From Dinochytrium kinnereticum (lineage: Eukaryota > Chytridiomycota > Chytridiomycetes > Chytridiales > Chytridiaceae), in the NCBI GenBank assembly GCA_027604005.1, contig JADGJT010000118.1:27083-59268 (forward strand): a stretch of 32,186 bases of DNA. The letters run 5' to 3'. The notes below the pieces were generated by a model. It saw only the letters and a list, made by a program, of their open reading frames with translations. It ran no database searches and was not told the DNA's origin. Below are positions 10,197-21,546 of this stretch, in pieces. Position 1 is the stretch's first letter. Every line of letters begins with the position of its first letter. The position numbers and the translations under genes are program-made.

Positions 10197-12058
10197 ATGG
10201 ATTGGTTGAGAGGCACGACGACGAATGGCGGTGGGAATGGTGGTGGGGCATCAACGGGGAGTGCAGGCGGCGGTGCGAGTAATTGGGGCACTGCGTCGCA
10301 AGATTTGTGAGTATTTGGTTTGCTGTTAAATGCTCTGGATGGAGGCTTGGGTTTGAGGAGGTTTTCTGTTGCGCATGCAAAGAGTGATACCCATTCTTCT
10401 GGGAAAGGATCTGGAAGCGATGCCATCGTGGATTTTGCATGGAATATTGCTCAATGGGGTGTCGGGAAAAAATGGCTATTAATATGGGGATGGCGCCCGC
10501 ATACCTTTGGGAGAAGCTGATTTTATTGATGAACAGCAAATGCTTTGTGAAAGTAGGGGGGAATGAGAGACGTTATGTGCTATAGTCTGGGCTGACATGA
10601 TGGCCATTCAATTGGGAGTTAATGACGTTGCAGTGGGCCTTTTTTAGAAATGCCCATGGCATCCCAAACACATTTTAATATCCCATTATAAATAGGAGAC
10701 AAAAACAAATCACTGCCCTCATGACCGGCAACGTTCTCCAAGCCCGCGAACTTCAACGAAATACCCTATATGAAGTACCCATTCATCTCTCCGGCGGGCC
10801 CATCTTCCTCCACATCACCCTCCCCAACACCTTCCCCGACCTCCCCCCCACCATCACAGTAAAACCCAACGTAGTCCACCCGTGGATCGGTCCCAACTCC
10901 CACATCACCGGCCACGAGAAGCTCAAAAAGTGGAACCAACACATGTCGCTCGCAAAGATTGTTCAGGAGATTGTTCAGGAGTTTGTGGCCAGGAATCCAG
11001 TCAAGGTCAATCCGTTGGTGGGGGCCATGGCTTTGAATAATAGCGCTGGGAGTGTCGGGTTGGCGAATCTTGCGGAGGGTGGGGGGGCGCCGCAGGGCCA
11101 GGCGAGGTTTGGGCAGCAGAAGACGGGGGAGGGGCCGGCATATTCTGCAAACCCGTTGGTGAGGCAACAGTCACCGCATCCGGAGCCCGCACCGGCTGGA
11201 CCGCAGATTGATTTTATGGGGCTAGAGAATAAGAGGTGTGTATGCCTCCGCTTTTTTTTTGTTATGTGTTGTTCGACCTTTGATTATGTTTTTTCTTTTT
11301 CTTTGGTTTACTTTTTCACTTTTGTTGAATTCCCTCGTTGTGCCTTTTTTTTTCTTTCTCTTCTCTGATATATGATGTCATTGGGATTGGGTACGGGTAG
11401 TCTTCAAGAACTTGAAGAACTGATGAGTGACGAGGTTGCCTTTGAAGACTTTTTCCAAAACCTTCCACAGTTCAAGGAGCAACAACGGACACGCGGGGAT
11501 TTTGTTGCGGGAAACGAGGCACTTGCAAGTGAGTTACATTTTGCGATATTTTACCTTCTTTTTTTATTATTATTATCTTCTTCCTTTTCGGGTTTAACCT
11601 ATAAGCGTATCAGAGCAAAATCTCTCTATGGAGGCACGAGTCGCGCAACTTCGAACCGAGCTTGAGGAAGAGCATCGCAGCTTTCGAACGCAGCGTGAGC
11701 AATTTGACGCCAACTACCGTGCTTTCCAAGACCTTTCCATGGTACGTATCAGTGGCACCGATCTTGATGGCATATCTGATGCGTCCATTCGGCCTTTTTT
11801 TTTTTTTTTTCTCTTTTCTCTTTTTTTTCTCAAACAAATAATCAGCGCTACGCACCTGATTACATGATAAGCCGCATCCGCACGGGGGTGACAGAGTCGG
11901 AGGAGCTGTCAGAATCCGTTGCATCGTCGTTTCTGGGGGGAAAGATGGCGGTTGAAGATTTTGTGCGCAATTACCGCGAGACGAGGAAGGTTTATCATCA
12001 GCGGGCGGCACGGCTTGAGAGGGTGATGCGGGATCCGCAGCTTCTCAGCACAAGGTGA
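10197..12058 (+). CDS. VPS37: ESCRT-I subunit Vps37 (VPS37A-like)
   Basis: A 372-residue protein in five exons: 10197-10306, 10696-11235, 11401-11528, 11614-11741 and 11846-12058. It is the ESCRT-I component that sorts ubiquitinated membrane proteins into multivesicular bodies. The first exon starts MDWLRG and is Gly/Ser-rich, like the MSWLF start of animal VPS37A. It joins through a GTGAGT donor and TAG acceptor (389-nt intron) to RQKQITALMTGNVLQARELQ, matching the helix before the UEV-like domain. That domain shows LYEVPIHLSGGPIFLHITLP, PTITVKPNVVHPWI and ITGHEKLKKWNQHMSLAKIVQ. A Pro/Gln-rich linker follows, then the Mod(r) coiled-coil domain (LEELMSDEVAFEDFFQNLP, NEALAKQNLSMEARVAQLR, FLGGKMAVEDFVRNYRETRK). 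Intron 4 carries long T tracts (from about 11792). Starting at the ATG at 10721 would lose the conserved N-terminus. Confidence 0.88.
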
Positions 12059-12828
12059 ATTGCATGATGATGAATAAAGAACATTTAACATGAAGTGACA
12101 GTTTCGCATGTTTTCTAGTTACAGTTTCTTCCAGCAATGATATTTTTAAGGATGTCCTAATGTTATTATATCAAATATGTGCATAGTTGTTTGATATTTT
12201 TTGAATAACAACAAATAGTATAATTAATTAATAGTAATTCAATCCAAAAGGTTGTTATTCTTATCAACAACAAGAGAAAAGGAAGAAATGTAACACAAGA
12301 AAGCATCGGCAGACTTGAAAGTTGGATCGGCTTGAGCAGAGAGAGAGGGTTCGGGAGAACAAGGGCATCCATCGGCAGAACTATGCATGTGGTACAGCTC
12401 AGTGGAAGGGGGTGAGGGAGTGACACAAAGAAAGCCGTTGTCGTCATCTCGGGCATATTAAATTAATATTATCAATAATAAATAATTCTTTTTTCCTTTT
12501 GCTTCGGCTGTTTTGATTCTCTTTCTTTCTTCCGATGGCTGATTTCAATTATTAATTAATTAATTATTATTATTAGCAATGCATGTTATAAGTAAATAAT
12601 AATGTTGATGTCTGTCCATTCATCTCCAACTTGTTCTTAAGAAGAACAACAACAGCCCACAGACAGACAGGCAGACATTCTTCTAATTAATTATTACATA
12701 CACACTATATGCAATATTATCATTATTATTCTCGCTGAAATACCATTCACTCCCCTCACTCCTCTCTGCCCTCTTTTTTTTTTCTTTCTGTTCTTTCTTT
12801 CCCACGCTCACTTGCCTGCCTGCCTGCA
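12059..12828. other. Intergenic region, AT-rich with simple repeats
   Basis: 770 bp between VPS37 and the MFS gene, strongly AT-rich. A TTAA/ATT simple-repeat run lies at about 12548-12584, and poly-pyrimidine tracts lie just upstream of the MFS start (12773-12825), probably in its 5' leader. A tRNA-like or conserved coding segment was looked for and not seen. Confidence 0.6.
12548..12584. repeat. AT microsatellite (TTAA/ATT units)
   Basis: About 37 bp of tandem AATT followed by ATT units, read directly in the sequence upstream of the MFS transporter gene. No function is evident. Confidence 0.75.
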
Positions 12829-14758
12829 ATGAACACCTCATCACCCCCCCCTGCTCCTGCTGCATCGTCCTCCCCTTCATCCCCCGCCTCGCATCCACCA
12901 CCACAACCCGCATTCATCACCGCATCCTCCTCCTCCTCCCCCGTCTCACCCGCATCCGCCTCAACCGTCATGCCCGACTGCAGACACTCCATCGAAAAGG
13001 GCGACCTTGAGAAGGCGTCATCTTCATCCTCTCTGGACATCAAGCATCCGAAGCTGGCCTCATCCTCATCCACCTCTGGCGATTCACTTCCCATCATCGA
13101 AAGCAGCGAGGTGGGTGGCTTCCTCTCTGAACCTCCGGATGGAGGCTGGGAGGCCTGGTTGGTGGTGTTTGGGAGCTTTGTTGTCCATTTCATTGTTTTG
13201 GGCATCATGTACAGTTTTGGAGTTTATGCGGTAAGCTTTCTAAAATTGCCCGTCAGTTATCAAGAGGCCCCTCGGGCTCCCTCCTAGCGTTTTTAGTAAC
13301 CTTCTTCTTTTCTCAACAATCTTAAAAAAAGTCATACTTTATCAAGGAAGGCCTTGGCTCTCCCTCCACGGTCAGTCTGGTTGGATCATTTGGAGCCGCC
13401 GTCCTCCCCGCTTTGGGCATGCTCTCTGGTCGCTTAGCGGAAAAGTTTGGGTTCCAGAGAATGATCATCATTGGCGCCTCAATCATATCCATCGGTCTCA
13501 TACTAGGGTCTTTCTGCACCCAAATCTGGCAGCTCTTCATCACGCAAGGTAACAGCAACCTCGTCAGTTTACATGTTTTGCTGCAACCATTCTCACAAAC
13601 AACAATTATCCTTGCATCTTAGGTCTGCTCACCGGCATCGGCTCCTCTCTCGCCTACTTCCCAGCCGTCAGTGCCCCAAGTCAATGGTTCCTTAAAAAGC
13701 GTGGCTTGGCCACTGGCATTGCGGTATCCGGGTCCGGAATTGGTGGTCTTGTTCTGACGCTTGCAACGCAACGAATGCTGGAAAGCCTTGGATTTGCTTG
13801 GACCCTTCGCGTCACGGGGATTTTCGCGATCGTGAGTCTGATCGCGGTGTCGTTTACGGTGAAGAGCCGAATTCCCCCTTCGCCTCAATCAAAGACGGAT
13901 TGGTCGGTTGTGAGGGATACGAGGTTCATCATGCTGCTTCTCATGGGATTTTTTGCTACTTTTGCTTTGCTGGTGCCTCTTTACTTTATACCCACCGTGA
14001 GTTGTTTGTTTATATTTCATCTTGCATTTTTCGCAGTTCCATCTCCTCCTTTCTCTGCTCTTCTTTCATCCCCTCATCCATCTAACCTCTTTTTTCCTTT
14101 TCTTTTTTTGAATAGTTCTCCACCGAGGTCCTTGGCCTCCCCATATCAACAGGCGCCACCCTCCTCTCTGTATACAACGGCTCCTCTGCAGCAGGCCGCG
14201 TCATCCTCGGTATCGGCGCTGATGGATTCATGGGACGCCTCAACAGTCTTGCCTTTTGCATGATCGTCTCGGGGCTTTCCATGATCTTCCTCTGGACGTT
14301 TGCAAGTTCTGTGGGCATCCTTGCCCTCTTTGTCGTCATTAACGGGGTAAGCCACCTTTCGCATAAAAAACCAAGACCAAAAAAAAAACAAACACCTTTT
14401 TTAAATTTTTTTTATTTGTTTTTCCTCCTTCCTTGCTTTAAATCCTTCCCACTCACGCACGCACGCACTCAACCCACCCTCATCTTTCTCACAGTTTGTC
14501 GCGGGTGGTTTCATCTCCCTCTTCCCAGTGGTGGTTGCAAGCATCTTTGGCGCTGAACGACTCCCGAGTCTTGTCGGCATGCTCTTTAGCACCTCTGCTG
14601 TGGGGAACTTTGGTGGCGCTCCTCTGGCCGGCATCATCAAAGAAAAGGCTGGATTCAAGGCTGCCATTCTTTACGCTGGGGTCATCACTATGGTGTCGTC
14701 TGGGTTTGTGGTGGCTGTGAGGTTTATTCAGGAGAGGAAGGTGTTGAAGAGGGTGTGA
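12829..14758 (+). CDS. MFS monocarboxylate-type transporter (MCT/MCH family)
   Basis: A 495-residue transporter in five exons: 12829-13230, 13332-13548, 13623-13996, 14116-14346 and 14495-14758. About 105 disordered Ser/Pro-rich cytosolic residues come first. The MCT signature EPPDGGWEAWLVVFGSFVVH opens helix 1. Twelve helices can be followed, with LPALGMLSGRLAEKFGFQRM in the 2-3 loop, SQWFLKKRGLATGIAVSGSG, a cytosolic middle loop (KSRIPPSPQSKTDWSVVRD) between the two six-helix halves, and GFISLFPVVVASIFGAERLP near the end. Relatives include animal SLC16 carriers and yeast Mch1-5, which carry monocarboxylates or riboflavin. The substrate cannot be told from this sequence. All intron phases agree; the first acceptor is AAAG. 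The gene converges on the unnamed membrane protein at 15225. Confidence 0.9.
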
Positions 14759-15224
14759 TTTTGATTTTGTGGTTTTGGTGGGGAAGGTGAGGGGGATTCT
14801 ATGATTGATTATATGGTTTGGATTTTAATTTTTTTTTTTCTTTTGGAGAGTTGGGGTGGTTTTGGGTTAGAGATTATTTTTTTTTCTCTATGATTCATTT
14901 GTTTTGGGACTGGCATTCTTACTCATGATCATTATCACTGCTCTTTAATTAATGTTTATTGTTTATTTCGGTGGAAGAAGGAAAGCAGACAGCCTCTTTT
15001 CCATCGTTCTAATGAAAAAAAAAACTAATGGATTCGAATACTTATAAAATAACACAAAAGCCTCATTAATCAACGTCTTATCCATATGGGGGCATTTGAA
15101 AACTCTCCCCAAAAGTCGCCTACGTTATCGTAAAAAAAAAAACAAAAAAACAATCAATAAAAAAAAATCCAAACCAAACTCCAAACCAAAAATCACAAGC
15201 AAGAAATAGAGCCCCCCCCCAACC
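14759..15224. other. Convergent intergenic region with homopolymer tracts
   Basis: 466 bp between two facing stops, rich in A, T and G runs, including several poly-A and poly-T tracts of 8-10 bases and a C9 run at 15213-15221. It holds the 3' ends of both genes. No coding or RNA signal was seen. Confidence 0.55.
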
Positions 15225-16547
15225 CTATCGCTTCTCCCTCAACGCAACAACCGGCGGATCCCCCGCAAACCCCTTCCCAACCCCACTCCCCCCCCCTCCC
15301 AACACCCCACCCAAATAAACCCTACAATTCTTATTCACCACCCCCCCGATCCCAAACGCCGGCAAAATCCTCCCCATCCTCGCCAACGTAGCAGTCCAAT
15401 AAGCCTTCGCAACAACCCGAGCCCGTCCCCCAAGCCCCCCAGCCTCCAACCCCCTCCGATTGTAAAGATCCAACCCCAACAGATGAATCGGGGTCGACAC
15501 CAGCTGAAACAGCACCGGCAACGTCAGCTGCGACACCACGTCCGCTGTCGTCCGCGTGAACCCTATTGAGGGATGTTGGAGATGCGCGGAGAGGAGTGGG
15601 GGCAGGGTGAATGAGGCGCCCATGGTCATTGAGTCGCGGAGGCCAAAGAGGAGGTAGGAGCCTGGAGGGAGGGGACGGGGGGCGACGTTGCCGAACCAGC
15701 GGGTTAGGAGACGGTCTTTCCAGATTGTACCGCCGATGTTGACGGTGGAGGAGGTGAGGAATTTGGGGAGGGTTGGGTCGAGGGAGTTGTGTTTCCAGAT
15801 GGATTCTACGCAGTTTGTCTGGGTTTGATTTGTTTTTTTGGGGGGAAGGGTGAGTTAGAGGTAGGGGTTCGAAAAAAGGATGGAGGGGGGAAGGGAAGGG
15901 GGATATACGAGATCGCCTCAAGATTACACCACCCTTTGTTTCTGTCCTATTTCAAACATAGTCGAGGGGAGTAAAAAAAACCAAAAAACGAAAAATATAT
16001 GCGAAGTAGAAGAACAACCCCCGCCCCCAAAAAAAAAGAAAAGAAAAGAAAACAAACTCACAAGAACATAAGTACTCCCATACACACAGAACACGGCCAA
16101 AACACTTGGTTGTTTAAAAAGCACCCAAGGTCTCGAAACCAACGTCTTGAACCCATCTTTCAGCCCTTCAATCATGGGTTGCTTTCCCGACACATGCGCA
16201 ATGATCGACCGGTCAATGATCGCAACAGCTTTTCATCACACATTCATGAGCAATAAAAAAAAAAACAACCCATACAGACCATTTTCAACCGAAGAAGAAG
16301 AAGAAGATAAAAAATATTGGGAAAGGTTGAACGTTAGTCAGGAGAAACAACCAAAAAGGGGGGTGGTCAAAGTCAGCATCATCATCTCTCCTTTCCATCC
16401 TCCCCATCGTCATCATCGCGTAAAACGCAGAAGAAGGGGAAAAAAAGAAACACACATACCAGGCGCGACGGATCCTGCCGTCAGAGCTCCCGAGATGCAA
16501 TCGGCAAGCAGCACACCGCTCAACCTCGTCTCCCTCTTTTCCTGCAT
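15225..16547 (-). CDS. Conserved fungal membrane protein, unnamed
   Basis: A 282-residue protein in three exons: 16547-16460, 16228-16062 and 15818-15225, with matching phases (1, then 0). The N-terminus MQEKRETRLSGVLLADCISG leads into hydrophobic segments. Notable stretches are VFCVYGSTYVLTNCVESIWK, SSTVNIGGTIWKDRLLTRWF, RPLPPGSYLLFGLRDSMTMG, ASFTLPPLLS and LFQLVSTPIHLLGLDLYNRR. The order resembles a widespread fungal family of small, probably mitochondrial, polytopic proteins that annotators usually leave as sequence orphans; that match is from memory and unchecked. The biochemical role is unknown. The C-terminus is Gly-rich. The start is the first Met of the 5' exon; another exon further upstream cannot be excluded. 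Poly-T tracts lie in intron 1. Confidence 0.72.
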
Positions 16548-17246
16548 ACTTGAAGATCGGGGTTCGAGGTTTTCGTCAAAGGGGTTGACAAGAAAGAAGA
16601 AAAGAAAAAAACTGTAAAAGAACAGAGCAAGAACGAAGAAGGAGGGGTAAGGTCTAACTCTTGCTTACGTTCAGGAAAGGTTTGTTGATTCCGAGAACTG
16701 CATGGGTGCTTTGGGGTGAAGAAAATTGAATATTTTTTTCGGTTGGTCCAATCAGGTTTGTCTGAATTGGTGTGTTTTTTATTATTGACGTTTGGGGACG
16801 TTTCTCGAAGTGCGGTATGAAAATGTTTAAATCACTGGAGGTAAATGTGGGTGGATTGGCTATACCACAAGTGGTTCTTGGTATTTTTTCGCACATTATT
16901 ATCGTCAGTTTATTTATTATTTTTTTTGGTTGGGGAATGTGAAGAAGGAAAAAAGCACAGAGGGATAAGGTCATCCGTGGGTATAACTCTGCTTTTGGGG
17001 TGTTTTTCTTTTCTTTCTTCCTTCCTCTTTTCCTTCTTTAAATATAAGGGTGAATGGGAACGAAACGAGCATTGAACAATAACAAAATAAGCAACACACG
17101 AGACCGAAAATGCAGGGAGGCAAAAAAAAAAAAAAAAAAAGGCGCAGGGAAAACACTTATAATGAAAAGAGAAAATGCCGGCATAAAAGATCAAGCAACT
17201 TCCAATCAAACTTTCCCCTCAACAACAACAACCCGCTTCTTAGCGA
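16548..17246. other. Intergenic region between two minus-strand genes
   Basis: 699 bp holding the upstream region of the unnamed membrane protein gene and the 3' flank of the RasGEF gene. A poly-A run of about 19 bases lies near 17122-17140, and CT-rich tracts at 17005-17040. Short open frames on both strands lack family resemblance and look random. Confidence 0.55.
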
Positions 17247-20200
17247 CTAACCAGCAACAAAACTTCCCGCCTTTTTCAACCCCCTCCCTCCAACCCCAAC
17301 CCCAACACTCCCCCCAGCCTCTCCACCAGGCGACGAAGCGCTCCCGGTCCTCGGGGTCCCACCAAAAACAGCCGCAGCAAGCCCACCAGGCGACCCATCC
17401 GACCAAATAGCCCTATCCTCCATAACAGGATAATCCCTCAAATGATTCAACACGATCGCCGTGGTCTCCCTCTCGGGAGCCTGCACATGATTCGCATAGG
17501 AGCTTGTTCGCCACACCTCCAACTCAGCGACCACAGCGTAAAGGTCGTAGAATTTAGCGAAATGGATCATGCGGGCGTCCGTGTCGCCGTTTATGTCGGC
17601 CATGCGGGAGTCGGGGGTGAGGTCTAGACTTGTTTGGGAGGTCGTAGGGAGGTGGATGGGGATGTCGTGGTGGATTTCGAGGAGGTCGTGAATGTAGGCG
17701 GCTTTTAATTATTTAGTTTGTTTTTTTTGAAAGAGGGAGAGAGAGAGAAAGAGACGTTAACGCATTTCCCCCTTCTTTCTTTACGTCTGGCTCGTCAGAG
17801 GAGTGCTTACCAAAGAATGGAATAGCAGGAGGGTGGGTTGATTTAAGCTCTGCCCAGAAATTCGAATACCCATCAGCAGGGTCCATGAGGTGTTCCAGAT
17901 CCTTAACAATCTCCAAGTACTTCGTTGGGACTTGCTCCCATGCCGAGGTTTGTTTTGCCACAGCGGGTCGACGAAGGCCGTATATGATTGCAAAGGTTGT
18001 GTTGAAGTTGTTGAGGTCGCGGCAAACCTTTTGGTTTTGTTAGATTGAGTGAAGTTGATAGTCTATCGTGGGATAGGAAGGCTTTTTTTTTTTCTNNNNN
18101 NNNNNTCGTCCGCCTGCGGGACGCTCATCCCCTCCCCGGGGAGAGGCCGGCTTCGCCTCGCTCGCTCCGTCCCACCCTGGTGGGGGGGTAGACAAGGGGG
18201 AGAAAGGGTTTCTTACTCTTGCTATTTTGATAAACTTTTTGAGGGCTTTGGCCTTCTTCTTGCTGCTATCTTCTCGGAGGATAAGAGTGGCCGTGTATGA
18301 GGATACCTAAGTGTAAAGAGGAAATAAAAACGCTAATGAGCCAATAACAATCACATTCAAACAAATTGGAAAAAACAAACCACTCACCAGCCTAAACCAA
18401 GAACAATAATCCATCAAAACCTTCAACGCAACATTCTGCCCTCCACTCTCCCTCTTTGCTGGCAAATGCATTAAATGAAGATACGCATCTGGACGAATCT
18501 GCCTAAAAAAGTCGAAATCAATCAACGTGAGCTGTTCCGCAAACGCCTCTGCTTCCCAAAGCAATCCCCAAGGTTTTGCTGACTCTGTTGCGGCGGCACG
18601 TTTGTTGGAGAAGAGGGGGATGTACTGCGTCATGTACCAGGATAAGCGCTGTAAAAATAGTTCGGTGTTTGTTAACGCGTTGAATAAGAGAGGGGTTTTT
18701 TTGCTGTTCAATACTGTCTTTTCCCCCTAGGATGTACGTAGAAATCACACACAGAAGGGAAAAGAAGGAGAAACTAACCTGCTCTCTAATAGCCTGCGTC
18801 ATCTTCTGACTATCCCCAAAGCTAACCTCACTAACTTCCGCCACAAACGCCATCAATTCATCCAGCAATTCCCTATCACTATGGAAGTCGTGCCAATGGT
18901 TTTTGATCCAGATTAAGAGGGATCGAATCGACCGTGATCGAAAGTATTTGCGGTTACGTTTAAGGTAGGCTTCTTGTTGTGGCGTTGCGTCTTCATCGAC
19001 TTCAACATTGTACCATTCAATGAGGGAGGTTAAGACGTCGGTTGCTGGGATGAAGAAACGGTAGGTTGCCATAAAGACTTCAGCGTAGGAATTGTCTAAG
19101 TTGCGAAAGGGAAAGTTATTCCTGCTTTTGATAGCACAATTGATTGATGGGAATTTGCGTAGAGATGAAGACGTAAAAACCTTGATTGAGCGGGAAAATC
19201 AGAGCATCAATAAGAGCCTCTGGAGATCCAGAGGCGATAAATTCGGTAGCGTTGTTTTTCTTTTCATAGGTTAAAGAATCTAGCTTCCCGTCTATCAAAA
19301 AGGATAGAGCCAGAAAGCACCGTTAAAATGATAATACCTCACCACAGAGAAAAGATAAGGGGACTCGGCAAAAAGGTACCAAAAAAAAATAAAAAAAAAT
19401 AAAAATAAACGAAGAATGGATGCTTAAAATGCGTACCTCTAAAATTCTCAAGAATCCGGTACTTGATTTCCTCACCCGGGTTGGTATCTAAGGAGGCGGA
19501 GGAAATACAAAAAAGCTTTGTTAGGGAATTTTACAAGCCTACAAAACAAAAACAATATATAATTGCTTACACGCAGGAGCATTATCTGAAGACGCCTGCT
19601 GCTGCTTGACCCACAGTGGTCTGGAAGCCTCGTAGCATCTAGCAGCTGCAATCATTCTTTCATATGCAACTAAAGGAGCATTAGTCAAAATGCTAACATT
19701 CAATTGAAATAAAAAAAGGTCCTTCTTCTAACCTTCGGGGTTGTTTTTTGTCCCGAACAATATCCCGAGGTCAATGGTAGGAGGGAATTCAGTGTCATCA
19801 GCGCTATCTGATGACATCTTAAAAATGTCTATGGGTTTTAACAAAATGTGAGTCAACCTCTTAGAAACTGAGTAGAAGGCTACAAAAGAGAGTGGTTACC
19901 GGCCGACGAGTCTTTTATCTTTGAACCTTTCCGAGCTGATCGCCATTGAAGGAAAACGGGAAAATATATGAGCGCCAAAACTCTCATTACATAAAAGGCA
20001 TATAGTGACAAAAACAACCAAATCCAAACAAACCGCTCTTTTCCGGCTCAATGTTCACCGTCGCCAAACTCATTGTACTCGCCTTCCTCCCCTTTCTCAT
20101 CCCGACACCCCCACTAATATTCAGCGCCGGATGTGCCGATGACGACAGCTGACTTATCGATCCATTCATCGCAGAAGCAAGCCCACCTGACCCGTTCCCT

Positions 20201-21546
20201 GCTGCACCACTACCACTACCCTTATCGCCACTACCAGATCCAAACAACGGTTGAACAGCTGATGTAGGCGACGGAGCTGTCGTTGATGCTCCACCGTTGT
20301 TAGATGAGAGTCCGGTAGGTGCTTTAGAGGAGGGGGACGAAGGGTCGTCTCCTGAAGCCATTGTAGCAGACGGTTTTCGCTTTGATGCACCAAATCCGAA
20401 AAAGTCGCTCGCAGATTTACTTGCTCGAGAGGCGGTCGCTACGGAGGACATGGACATAGAGGGTGCGATTTTGGGACCCGGTGAGGTCGGGCCGTTTGAT
20501 ACTGCTGACGGGGATAATGACAGTTGAGACCTCGCCATAGGGGATGAGGGGCTCGATTCGTCATCATCGTCCATAGGGGAGGCGGGACCTTTTTTTTGAA
20601 GAGGATTCAATCCCTTCTCGGGGCTGCTATTGAGGGCAAGAGCCGAACCCGACATGCTTGATTCAAACTTTGATCGGTTCTTCGTGACGGCAGACTGGGC
20701 GACTAGATGCTCCATGCTGCCGTGATGTCGTTGGCCGACGGGTGCACCCAGGACGTTTGAGGCGACTCCAGGTGCAGGAGGCATGCTGGGATCTTCCTCA
20801 CCCATCTCATTGACCATGGATATGCGTTTACGATTTGTGGTGCCACGACGCTCTGCCCTCATCGTGGCAACCGCCACGCCTCCGCCCCCCCCACCAGCGC
20901 TTCCATCCGAATCAAAGTGAGTGGATCCCATGTCGTCCAATTCATCTCCAGAGCCTCCTCCGCCAATGTAACTTCCCCTGTGCTTTGGCTTCCTGGGGAG
21001 TGAACTCTCCCTATCCGACGATCCACCTCCACCACCCGCGTCAATAGCACCACCCCCCCGGATTCGGGACATTGAGACGGCAGCCACAGCTGCAGGTGAA
21101 GCCCAAGCTTGATCAGTCACTGAGGGTGATTGAGCGGCTGCGACCATGCTCTCTGGTCTTCGCTTACGGCCAGCCTTCCCTGCAGCACGCTTTGTGGTGC
21201 CATCAGCAAATTCTGATCCCACGGGCGAGGAGAGGGAGCTAATGGAGCCGAGTTGGTTGCTGGGAAGTGTGCTGGCCAGAGAGCCGTTTGAGGCTGAGGG
21301 AGAGGCAGGGGTAACGACTGTGAGTGGCCGTGGAGGTGGAGGCCTTGTTGGCCCGGATGATGATGCTGATGCGCTGCAGGTTGTGAGTGGTTGAGATGGT
21401 GTAGAGGTTGATGATGATGTGACGGGTTGAGAGCGGTCCGACGTTGTTACTGAGGGAGAGGTGGTGCTCATTGGAGGCTTCTGCAAGGGCGGTGCCTGAG
21501 AGGGGAAGTCGGCAGGAGGAGGAGGAGGCGGTGGAGCAGGGGCCAT
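17247..21546 (-). CDS. Ras guanine-nucleotide exchange factor (CDC25/SOS type)
   Basis: A predicted 1,081-residue protein in 11 exons: 21546-20034, 19935-19900, 19828-19733, 19669-19571, 19487-19437, 19291-19181, 19095-18779, 18648-18388, 18306-18217, 18027-17811 and 17701-17247. It loads GTP on Ras-family GTPases at membranes. The first 500 residues are disordered (Pro, Ser and Gly runs). The RasGEF_N domain spans about 600-735 ([36 protein letters not shown]). The catalytic domain spans about 745-985 ([81 protein letters not shown]). A Gly-rich tail follows. The start at 21546 is chosen because the in-frame Met at 21771 would add only microsatellite-coded residues. The gap at 18096-18105 falls inside an intron and breaks no exon. 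The first six introns are all phase 1. Confidence 0.9.
18096..18105. other. Assembly gap (10 N)
   Basis: Ten unknown bases inside the RasGEF intron that runs from 18216 down to 18028. A poly-T run lies on its left and a GC-rich palindromic tract on its right, so the true length of the missing sequence is not known. Confidence 0.99.
18106..18195. repeat. GC-rich palindromic tract next to the gap
   Basis: About 90 bp with far higher GC than the surrounding intron. It contains the perfect 12-bp palindrome CTCCCCGGGGAG, a CCCACC...GGTGGG hairpin and a GGCCGGC core. Composition and self-complementarity suggest the edge of a dispersed repeat or small mobile element that stopped the assembly; this is inference. 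Confidence 0.5.

Noticed and set aside
10163..10539. Minus-strand Pro-rich frames as 5' exons of the GT10 gene
   Set aside because: They are the antisense of VPS37 exon 1 and its intron; no splice path joins them convincingly to the GT10 frame.
10687..10694. TATAAATA as a TATA box for VPS37
   Set aside because: Splice phase and protein similarity show that it lies at the 3' end of intron 1 of VPS37; the real start is at 10197.
18049..18300. Open frame across the N gap
   Set aside because: It runs through unknown bases and the GC-rich tract within an intron; the flanking exons of the RasGEF explain the region.
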